A stretch of DNA of 64,000 nt from Oscarella lobularis. Lineage: Eukaryota; Porifera; Homoscleromorpha; Homosclerophorida; Oscarellidae. A model generated the notes under the pieces. The model made no database searches. It was given only the letters and a program-made list of their open reading frames with translations, and was not told the origin of the DNA. The DNA is taken from the NCBI RefSeq assembly GCF_947507565.1, contig NC_089176.1:2728001-2792000 (forward strand), written 5' to 3'. The translations under genes and the position numbers were made by a program. Position 1 is the first letter of the stretch, and each line of letters opens with the position of its first letter. Positions 42,201 through 52,273 of the stretch are shown here, one piece after another.

Positions 42201-45200
42201 TTATTTTTTAAGCACTTAGAATCAAAGTTTAGGCCCTCAATTTATTATTTAGGCCTTTAGAATCAAAGTTTAGGCCTTGAATTTATTATTTAGGTCTTTA
42301 GAATCAAAGTTTAGTCCTTCAATTTATTATTTAGACTCTTAGAATCAAACTTTAGGCCCTCAATTTATTATTTAGGCCTTTAGAATCAAAGTTTAGGCCT
42401 TGAATTTATTATTTAGGTCTTTAGAATCAAAGTTTAGTCCTTCAATTTATTATTTAGACTCTTAGAATCAAACTTTAGGCCCTCAATTTATTATTTAGGC
42501 TCTTAGAATCAAAGTTTAGGACCTCAATTTATTTTTAGGCTCTTAGAATCAAAGTTTAGGCCCTCAATTTATTTTTTAGGCCTTTAGAATCAAAATTTAG
42601 GCCCTGAATTTATTATTTAGGCCTTAGAATCAAGGTTTAGGCCCTCAATTTATTATTTAGGCCCTCAGAATCAAAGTTTAGGCTCTGAATTTATTATTTA
42701 GGCCCTCAGAATCAAAGTTTAGGCTCTCAATTTATTTTGTAGGCCCTTAGAATCAAGGTTTAGGCCCTCAATTTATTTTTTAGTCTTTTAGAATCAAGGT
42801 TTAGGCCCTTAAATTTATTATTTCGGCCTTTAGAATCAAGGTTTAGGCCCTCAATTTATTTTCAAGCCGTTAGAATCAAAATTTAGGCCCTGAATTTATT
42901 ATTTAGGCCTTAGAATCAATGTTTAGGTCCACAATTTATTATTTAGGCTCTCAGAATCAAAATTAGGCCCTCAATTTATTTTTTAAGCACTTAGAATCAA
43001 AGTTTAGGCCCTTAGAATCAAGGTTTAGGCCCTCAATTTATTATTTAGGCCCTCAGAATCAAAGTTTAGGCCCTGAATTTTTTATTTAGGTCTTAGAATC
43101 AAGGTTTATGCCCTGAAGTTATTATTTAGGCCCTTAGAATCAAAGTTTAGGCCCTCAATTTATTATTTAGGCTCTCAGAATCAAAATTTAGGCCCTCAAT
43201 TTATTTTTTAAGCACTTAGAATCAAAGTTTAGGCCCTCAATTTATTATTTAGGCCTTTAGAATCAAAGTTTAGGCCTTGAATTTATTATTTAGGTCTTTA
43301 GAATCAAAGTTTAGTCCTTCAATTTATTATTTAGACTCTTAGAATCAAACTTTAGGCCCTCAATTTATTATTTAGGCCTTTAGAATCAAAGTTTAGGCCT
43401 TGAATTTATTATTTAGGTCTTTAGAATCAAAGTTTAGTCCTTCAATTTATTATTTAGACTCTTAGAATCAAACTTTAGGCCCTCAATTTATTATTTAGGC
43501 TCTTAGAATCAAAGTTTAGGACCTCAATTTATTTTTAGGCTCTTAGAATCAAAGTTTAGGCTCTCAATTTATTTTGTAGGCCCTTAGAATCAAGGTTTAG
43601 GCCCTCAATTTATTTTAAGCCTTTAGAATCAAAGTTTAGGTCCACAATTTATTATTTAAGCTCTCAGAATCAAAATTTAGGCCCTCAATTTATTATTTAA
43701 GCACTTAGAATCAAAGTTTAGGCCCTGAATTTATTATTTAGGCCTTTAGAATCAAAGTTTGGGCCTTGAATTTATTATTTAGGCCTTTAGAATCAAAGTT
43801 TAGTCCTTCAATTTATTATTTAGGCTCTTAGAATCAAAGTTTAGGCCCTCATTTTATTTTTAGGCCCTTAGAATCAAAGTTTAGGCCCTCAATTTATTTT
43901 TAGGCCCTTAGAATCAAAGTTTAGGCCCTCAATTTATTTTTTAGGCCCTTAGAATCAAAATTTAGGCCCTGAATTTATTATTTAGGCCCTTAGAATCAAA
44001 GTTTAGGCTCTCATTTTATTATTTAGGCCCTCAGAATCAAAGTTTAGGCCTTGAATTTATTATTTACGCCCTCAGAATCAAAATTTAGGCCCTCAATTTA
44101 TTTTTTAGGCACTTAGAATCAAAGTTTAGGCCCTGAATTTATTGTTTAGGCCTTTAGAATCAAAGTTTAGGCCTTGAATTTATTATTTAGGCCTTTAGAA
44201 TCAAAGTTTAGGTCCTGATTTTATTATTTAGGCTCTTAGAATCAAAGTTTAGGCCCTGAATTTATTATTTAGGCCCTTAGAATCAAAGTTTAGGCCCTCA
44301 ATTTATTATTTAGGCCCTCAGAATCAAGGTTTAGGCCCTCACTTTATTTTTTAGTCTTTTAGAATCAAGGTTTAGGCCCTTAAATTTATTATTTCGGCCT
44401 TTAGAATCAAGGTTTAGGCCCTCAATTTATTATTTAGGCCCTTAGAATCAAAGTTTAGGCCCTCAATTTATTATTTAGGTTCTCAGAATCAAGGTTTAGG
44501 CCCTCACTTTATTTTTTAGTCTCTTAGAATCAAGGTTTAGGCCCTTAAATTTATTATTTAGTCCTTTAGAATCAATGTTTAGGCCCTCAATTTATTATTT
44601 AGGCCCTTAGAATCAAAGTTTAGGCCCTCAATTTATTATTTAGGCCCTTAGAATCATGGTTTAGGCCCTCAATTTATTATTTAGGCTTTTAGAATCAAAG
44701 TTTAGGCTCTGAATTTATTGTTTTTAATTTTTTATACAGCAGGTTTCATTCCAACTGCAACACTGCGTTCTGGCGACTTTGTCCCGCTTCGAAGCTTCTC
44801 CTCGCGTCGCTCTTCTGCTACTTCCCGTGCTGACGAGCTACGCGACGTTCTGCAAAATGCCGACGCTTCTCCGGGCATCGTCGAAGCTCGCCGTTCGACT
44901 CGCAACCGTGCTCCAGTCGAGCAAAGACGCTTTCTCGCCGGACGTTCTTCAAACGCTCAAAGATCGCCTCGTCGCTTTGCATGCCAAAGTGCCTTGGGCG
45001 TAAGTCTCTTCGACTCTTTTCTTCTGTAACGAAATTGTGACTCTTTTTTCAGCGGTTTTGATGTCGTTGGTAGCGAACTGAAAGCTCTAGGAGACTCCGC
45101 TGGTGAAATACTCGCAGTCAATCCCGATTTGCTTGGAACAAGTGACCTTGAAGTAAGAATTATTGTACAGTTCTTACTTTGCATTGAAAATCTCTTGAAC

Positions 45201-48200
45201 AGGCCGACTATTATCGTCGCGTATTGACTCTCTGCACGTCGGCGGACCCGTCGCCTTGCAATTGTGCCCTTCTCCTGCACGCGCTCTCCTTTCGATCTTG
45301 CCTAGCGGTAATGGAACACCAGGTAAAAGAGAGACGAGTACAAATTTGCGCGACAGCGACGACACTATCCTCTCCAACAGAGCTTCTCCCTTGTTCTCCT
45401 AAAAGAGTGCATTCGACTCGGTTGCGAGAAAACGGCTGTTATGTATCATCGTCAGCAAGACATAACGGCAGTCGACGCAGAAGTCAATTGTTCTTCTAAA
45501 AAAAGTCACCTCATTGCTAATTGACCTTTTTTTGACAGATTGAAGACGTTTCACTTGAAACGGGCTATTTCGACGAGAACGGCATTGATCACTTGCTTCA
45601 CGCGGCGCAGACGGTCTTGCTGCAGAAAGTGTCCACGTGCGTTTCGTCGTCCAGCAAACCGGGCATCGTCGCTTTGGCCGGCGCGCTTGCCGAATATTTG
45701 CACTCGCTTCGACGACTGCCCAAGCTCGGATCGCCGCCGGCGAGCAGCTTGAGTTATTTGGCTAATTTTGCCGTCGATTTGCTTCAGGTTGGTGAAGACA
45801 CGAAATTAGTAGCATTGAGTTCTAGTATTGTTTTTTGATGGCTAGTGGACCGCACGTGAAATGCGTACGAGCAACCGTTCGTTGATTGGAGAGCAATTGC
45901 TTGACTGCTTGACGTGTGCGGCACAGGTAGATGCAGACTCTCTGTGTGTAGACGTGTATGCACTCTTTCCCCCCAGTGTCTCGATAATCGATATGTGCTC
46001 GAAGAAATTACGAAAGGCGACCACAGCGTTTGGAGTTCCAAAGCGGTCGAGAGTTTATTCAAAATTCTCACCACAGGTTAAATTAAAAGAGATGTTGTAT
46101 TGCGTAAATAATTGCGCGAATTTTCGCTCTAGTTCTATGCGACACCTTGGATTCCAAAATGCGAATAACCGGTAGTTGCGAGGAAAATCTCGTCGAAGCG
46201 AGCAGCTCCGCCGACACAGATGGAAGCTCGTCAGGCAAGATGATTTCGACAAGCAAACCGTTTCTTTGGCCCAACGTCTCTCGTTTCAGGCGAAGAGATT
46301 TTGCGTACCGCTAAGAAGCTGTCCGCGCTATTGGACTGGAGTCACGATCGGCCGTCGTCCGTCGTCGTTCCCTTCTTCCTTCGTCGTCCGCTTCGCTCGT
46401 TAATCGCGAGTGTGTGTCGTCTGCCCGCCTTGGAGGCCTTCGCTCGTACTCCTCCCATCCTCTGGGCCGACTCCCTATCGGCGGGAAAACAGCCGATCGT
46501 CACCGCCGACGATCTCATTGACGAGCACATATTTCGAGAGCACATGTGGCGAGTCCTTTACCTAGGTGAAGTCCTTGTAAGAGTAGCCAAGTTTTAAAAA
46601 AAAATTTGAGTCTACGGTTACTATACGACCAGACTGGTGATAGATAAACAAATAATCTATTGTTTTTTCTATAGGATGGAGAAACAGGCAACAATTTGAA
46701 GAGACTTGGGTCTCTTTTCTCGCCGTCGTCAGCCCCCCGGAAGCGTCGAGCACCTTACCGGCCGACGAATTGGCGGAGTTGTACAAAATCAGTCGATTGT
46801 CCGTTCAGGCGATCACGGCACTACTGTTGCAAACGACTCTCGCACCCGTCGGCGGTCATCCACAGACTAGTCGCTATTGCCACGAGCCGCGACATCGAGA
46901 CCTACCCTTTTTGGGAAGCAGGTATCAAGGACGTTGCTCTGCATTGTATTAGAGTCGTACAAAAGTTTTGTTTCTTCTGTTTAGGCCTGGAAGACGACTG
47001 CAAGCGGTTCAATCATTGGTCAAGGATTGCACGCGAGCGACAATACCAGAAACGTAGGAGAGAAAAAATTCCGTAGATGAATGAAAAAGTACTGTGGTAT
47101 CTTCTAGGCTAGATTTGCCGTCGCGCGTGAAACGAAACGTTGAAAGGCGACAAGAGATGACGGGTTTTTGCAGTGGTTTGGTAAGCAATATCATTTGATC
47201 CCGTTTCATACGTAGTACACCGTTCAGAGTTTTGGGGCCCCTTTTCCACTCTCGCTAACGTAGATGCATTTGACAAGAACTCGCACAACGGTACTCAGTC
47301 AATGAATCTAGTCGCGATTGTGTAGCGCACGCTTGAATGCCCGTTATAGAGGCGACAGAACACCTTGATTTTTGCTGACCAAGCGTACTGCCGTCACGTC
47401 GTATGCGTTCGCTTTTCGCGTTCAAATAGCGAGCGAATGTCTCTAGAATAGACCCGCAATGTGCTTCGCGGTCAATTCTTCGCTCCTACTTCTCGTATAA
47501 AGCATTTTGTAATGAGTTACAACTGACGTCATTCATTGCTCAATGTAGCGTGACAGGGCGTGTCTTACGTACGTAGCACACGCTCGTTGCCATTTTTTCC
47601 GCGTTTTTGATCAATTTACGACAAAATAATGTTCGTTTTTAGCGGCAGAAATGCATTTGCGGCCGATTGGCATTACTTTTTTATGGTGAATAGCTGCAGT
47701 CGAAGTGACTCCGACAGCGTTGTAGTATATATACCCAGCGTTTCCATATACTTATCAGAAGCAGGAGCATGAGCTCTTGGCTAGGATAGAAGGGAGTTGG
47801 AAACTCTCCCCAAGGTTTGACCATAATGCCCGGTGGCTGGTCAATTCCTCACTTGACAAGGGCTTCGGCCTTCCTAGTCATTAGTTCCGCTGCGCCTGTG
47901 AGGCACCTCTGATACCGGATAAACCTCCATAGCACCGTCTTCTGCGGGGTTTGTGTCAAGTGTCGCTATCTTTTTTACTTTTTAAAAAGTTTGCTACGTG
48001 CAAAAGGGCGTTTTTTGCACTTTTAGCAGTCAAACGACGCGTCTGCGCTGCCGAAAGGGGCCTCAGTTCAAATTTTGCCTTGCACTGATTGTACAATCGT
48101 TTAAATCGTCTATTGAGTAAATAGCAGTCGCAACAACGAGCAGAAAGCGCAGAGAATGAAAAGAGTGCACCGTTCTGCGATGTGATTACTACGTGGTTCC

Positions 48201-50508
48201 TTACTACGATGTCCCTTCCAAAGCCTTAGCGTTTGCAATGCAATTTTACTGGTAGAAGTACATGCTAGGAACCTAAAACTTTAAACTGCATTTGTATGTT
48301 TCTATGTATATACTTCGTTATCTTTTCACAGGTCAACATAACAACACTGCAGGTAAGAGTCGTCACGTCGGACGTCGTCGGTCACGATCCTCAAACGCCT
48401 GATCTGGTCAATCTCTCGAGCGGACCAATGGCTTACGAAGCCGCCGCCATCGCCGCTGCTGTCCGAAACAGTCTCCTCGTAGATGCGGTCGACGTTAGAT
48501 CGTGCCTTCGATTCATTCTCGATCAATTCAACGGTTGGCTGGAACGGGATCAGTTTCCTCTTGTCAACGTTTACGACACGATTCGATCTGTAAGAAATCC
48601 ACAACGTATCCTTGATTCTTTTTTGGTATTGGTTTGTCTTTCTATAGGCGGTCGTTTTGTCGGACGTCTTCGAGGAGAAGTGGCATTTTGATTGGCTGAT
48701 GGAGCACTGTCAACGCTATCTGTCCTCTTGGCCGACTGAGGACGAGAACTTGTTTCCCTATCTCGTTCTGGGACTTTGCAAAGCGGCAGCCGTACAGCGA
48801 AATGTATGGAACGGAAAGATTGAAAATATCTTGTCACCGTTTTCTGCTAGAATGATCATTCCGAATCTCTGACCAAAACAGTTCTCTCGGGTTTGATCTC
48901 GTCGAACCCAGGCATGGAGGCGAGTTCATCAACTAACCTTTGTGTGTTATTTCCTGAAATGTTCTCTTTATCCTCACTGTAGATGATGACGCTCAGTGGT
49001 ATCCTGTATCTACTGGAGTCTCATTCCGGAGTCGATTTCCCAGCGGTGATATTGCCACTGTGTGACTACATCATTACCCAGTTGACGTTGGACCGGTACG
49101 TTGCAGTTTATTTCTCAGTGGCTCTGTTTATGTTTTCTCCTAGGTCGGATACAATGACTGAGAAGCTTCAACTGCTCCTTTGGACGACCGCATTCTTTAT
49201 CATGGAGCATTATCAGGACGAAATCAAGACGACAGGCTTTGCTCAGAAAATCTTCAAGGTTTCACATATGCTGAAACTGCATCGTTTTCCATAATCTACG
49301 TACTTCTAGAATTCTTGTGAACTTCTCGCAGACGGCGGTCGCGTTTCCATTGACGTCTATCGTTGCGTGAGCGACAGCGTCGAACGGCTCGCCTTGCTGT
49401 TCAACCTAAATCGAACCGACGTCGACTTGGCGAGCAAAATCGGAATGAAGAGGTATGACAGAACATCTGCTCTTCTAAAAAGTGACGATTGCTCTTTAGT
49501 TTAGTGACGTGTCGATCGGCTAAAGCCGCGTCCTGTCTCAACTTGGTCCTGAGTTGTTTATATACAGGTTGGAGAAAACGAGAGAGATAGACACCTCTAG
49601 AATGTCCGAGTAGGAAAAACAACGGATCGAACGACGGCAACGACTGGACTGGACTCTGACGAGACTGACGTCAACGTCACAGGAGAGAAACAACTTGTGG
49701 CGTTGGAAAAAATCACAGGCGCTCTAAGAAGGTTCACTAGTCGCTATGGGGATTTCTCTTTTAATTTCTCTCTGAGGATAGAATGCATAAAGGTTTCCCT
49801 AGTGACGGAAAACTGATAGCTGCTGTTCTGCCTTCACTATTCGAGGACTTCATACCGCTTCCGCAGACGGTGATGACCAAAGTGTTCGGTGAGTTTCTGT
49901 CCAGTCAGCAGCCTTATCCTCAATACATTGCCGAAGTCCTGTTTTTGGTAAAGATGTGCGTCGTTGCGATAGCTGTGGCTAGATAATGTATTCTTTAGGT
50001 ATTTGGAAGACTTATGGGGAAGCGTATGGGTAGCGTTATAAAGAAATGGGTCGTACTGTCTCTCTCAAGTTTCATTCAGAGGCAAATGCAACGTGTAGGT
50101 TTTGTTGTAGCTCTGACTGGATAATTTTAGATCGCCATTTTCGATGGCTCTGTGGAGTCTAAATTGTTTGTTTACAAGTGCCTCTTCAGACAAGTGGCTT
50201 CGTGCTAGGTATACGTTATCAAAAAAACTCACATATCTGTGCACCGTTACTATATTTAGGTTTCCTCGATTACTTGAGCGCATTGGTGCTCATAGTGAGG
50301 AAGAGGAGTATCATCTTTTTATAGCTGTGAAAGATTTCTGCGTCAGCAAGGCAAGGTTGATAATTGTGGTGAAAAAAGCAAGAAATTTCTTTTTGTGTAG
50401 ACTTTGTTAGCCATGCAACAGGAGAGCTTCGTGAGTGTCTTCAAGGACTCAAAGGAGAGAGTTTTCAGGAACCTGGCAGACTTTATAGAAACTCTGTGGA
50501 AGAAATAG
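27203..50508 (+). CDS. HTT: Huntingtin, dozens of short exons and one giant intron
   Basis: Huntingtin is a HEAT-repeat solenoid scaffold for vesicle transport and autophagy. The first exons (27,203-27,267, 27,324-27,404, 27,457-27,580, 27,641-27,700) give [16 protein letters not shown], equivalent to the N17 helix, then directly the first HEAT segments ([35 protein letters not shown]). There is no polyglutamine or polyproline tract. The acidic/disordered region (28,750-29,070) and HEAT repeats continue ([20 protein letters not shown]). The end is diagnostic: [34 protein letters not shown] and [18 protein letters not shown]. The stop is TAG 50,506-50,508. Intron 34,511-44,739 is a satellite array; it ends in CAGCAG, an ambiguous (NAGNAG) acceptor, before [18 protein letters not shown] second long intron is about 47,185-48,330. 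I saw no lesion in the exons examined, but did not verify every border. Confidence 0.9.
34551..44722. repeat. 10.2 kb tandem-repeat (minisatellite) array within a huntingtin intron
   Basis: The repeat unit is about 41 bases and is itself two half-units that both begin TTTAGGCCCT: one continues CAATTTATTA, the other TAGAATCAAAG. About 250 copies are arranged head to tail in one orientation. Recurring variants (CTCAATTT/CTGAATTT, TTAGAATC/TCAGAATC, CAAAG/CAAGG, AAGTTATT for AATTTATT) form larger repeated blocks. Stops in all frames exclude coding. It fills the intron from about 40 bases after the donor to about 20 before the acceptor. Confidence 0.97.
47745..47976 (+). ncRNA. Candidate structured non-coding RNA inside a huntingtin intron
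   Basis: A TATA-like box (TATATATA, 47,726-47,733) lies about 25 bases before a compact region of strong hairpins. There is a GGGAG/CTCCC stem (47,792-47,810), a perfect 7-bp stem TTGACCA/TGGTCAA (47,817-47,844) and a stem with a C(UUCG)G tetraloop closed by TGAC/GTCA (47,854-47,880). A T6 run (47,971-47,976) could end a pol III transcript. I could not match it to U1-U6, U11/U12, 7SK, SRP, RNase P/MRP or tRNA. It might also be a SINE copy. Confidence 0.4.
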
Positions 50509-51300
50509 GATGCCGCTAATTTTTTGGGTTTGGGGATTGGCCTTCAAAGCGTCAGCACATGAGACTATTTTTTTCATATCGAAATTAATCAAAACGACGC
50601 TTCTGCCTAAACCAAAGAAATTTCACGTGCTAAAAATGTAAGTAAACACACAACTAAATAATTTGGTGATGTTCTGGTGATTTTCTGATGATTTTCTCGG
50701 TGGTATACGGGGCTAGTTGCATTCGCTCATTCGGGCATTTGCTATTCGGCCATTCGCTGAGCTGCGCTGCAGGGCACGCTGCTGCAACCTGACGAGCTTG
50801 CAAATAGGAGCGTCGCGAAAGCTCCTCGCTTTTCGTAAAGGTACATGCTTACGTGTGTGCTTGTGCTAGTAGAGATTTGGTGCGATGTCGCCCTTTGTTT
50901 CTCCCTCCCGGCCTTCCCTCTTTCGCCTTAGTGCTCGGAAGGACAAACGAACGCTAATTCTTTCTTTATGTGTCGTATTGACGCGAGCACGACGCAGAAT
51001 CTGGACTGGGTCCCCGTTTCGCTGTCGCGTCACGCAGGGCACGCGTGCATCGCTGCGACGTCTTGCAGAACTAGGACAGGCGACGTGTTGACGGGCTGTT
51101 GGAGGTGAAAAGTCTCTGCAGGCAGAGTACAGCTTCGGTCCTTATGAATGCTTTTTTTTTGTTTGCGCAGATCATCGTCGCCAATTATCTGGACGATCGT
51201 CTCTACGTCGTTCTCGACAGACTCGTTATTTTTTTGCAATTTTTTTTATTTTGTAGTGTACGCAAAGGGTGGGGTGGGGTGCTGGCTCCAGTAGATAGGC
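50509..51300. other. Intergenic spacer downstream of huntingtin
   Basis: No gene recognised. Short ATTCG-containing direct repeats occur around 50,720-50,760 (ATTCGCTCATTCGGGCATTTG). Small reading frames here have no recognisable features. Confidence 0.5.
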
Positions 51301-51326
51301 GCGTTTGGTAGATAGGTAGTAGGTAG

Positions 51327-51458
51327 GTAACTGCTTGGGAACCCGCACAGTCTCCTTTTCAGCGTGCGCTACTATTCCCACAGGGAGCAGCTTTGCTCTA
51401 AAGCTGCTCCTTAGATAACGTACGCTGAAACGGAGCCTGTCCGGGTACCTGAGCTTAC
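51327..51458. repeat. Nested fold-back (inverted repeat) element
   Basis: Outer arms (about 51,327-51,368 and 51,419-51,458) are imperfect inverted copies (CTCCTTTTCAGCGTGCG versus CGTACGCTGAAACGGAG). Inside lies a perfect 11-bp hairpin, GGAGCAGCTTT/AAAGCTGCTCC (51,384-51,410). No coding potential. It may be a small fold-back transposon or a cruciform-forming site. Confidence 0.65.
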
Positions 51459-51591
51459 TTAGTGAGGGTAGAGGGGGAGGGTGGTGTAGCGTAGGACACA
51501 GAGAAAATGGTACAGACATTTTATTTTTAATAAAAAATTGAAAAAATTGAACATCGTTTCCCCTCTCATTCTTGGGCAGTTTAGTTTTGAC

Positions 51592-51725
51592 GGGGTCTTG
51601 CCCAGGACCCCGGAGCAGTTTAGCTTTCACGGGGGTCGTGCTCAGGACCCTTGGAGCAGTTTTTGAAGGGGTCGTGCTCAGGACCCCATCGGACGCAGTT
51701 TTTCTTCAGGTCATGCCCGGGACCC
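51592..51725. repeat. Four spaced palindromes (GGGGTC...GACCCC)
   Basis: Units at 51,592-51,611, 51,632-51,650, 51,668-51,687 and 51,708-51,725 share GGGGTC-(G/T)TGC(T/C)CAG-GACCCC. They are about 36-40 bases apart and several are separated by GGAGCAGTTT. Each unit is self-complementary at its ends. Confidence 0.6.
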
Positions 51726-52273
51726 CACAAACAACTAAAACAACACCATGAAATCAAAGAAGAAATCGTACTGTCATATTACCTGATCGTCTCGATGAGC
51801 TGAGCTAGACGAAAACTCCTAAAGCCAAAGCGTACATCACGAAGTGGGGGGTTTTCATTTGACTTGAGAGCAAGGGCCCCCTCCTCGCAACACAAGCTCA
51901 AAACAGACTACGTAACCACCATGATGCCACGGTCGTTCTACGTGCAATGCGACAACTGACCACCAGCTAGCGAAAAAATGACGCGTGGGGTAAATTCAGT
52001 ACGCAACTAGCCGCTTACCTCTCATTCTACTAGGACACAAGGGTTCCCAACAGGTGCCCTCGCTCCTAAAGCTCGTTGTCGTCTAGTAACAGCCCTGAGG
52101 ACCGAGACGCGCGATCAGGAAAAGAAAAAAACGAGTAGGCCGTCTGTTGCTATCCGGGTGCCGCTAACGCACTGTAAACCACGCGTCATCTCTCCGCGAG
52201 GATGCATTAGGAAACGAGAGCCCGAAAGCAGTCCACCATCCAATGCGAATCGTCACCGATCGGCACTGAAACA
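51726..52273. other. Intergenic spacer / 5' flank of CNOT6
   Basis: No gene recognised. The last ~150 bases presumably contain the CNOT6 promoter and 5' UTR; no TATA box seen. Confidence 0.45.

Noticed and set aside
34551..44722. Regular repeats considered as a CRISPR array or telomeric DNA (TTTAGG-like)
   Set aside because: Units are contiguous with no unique spacers, the setting is an animal intron, and TTTAGGCCC alternates with unrelated sequence, so neither fits.
47745..47800. Similarity of ATACTTATCAG to the 5' end of U1 snRNA (ATACTTACCTG)
   Set aside because: No further match to U1 stem-loops or an Sm site, and the hairpin order differs.
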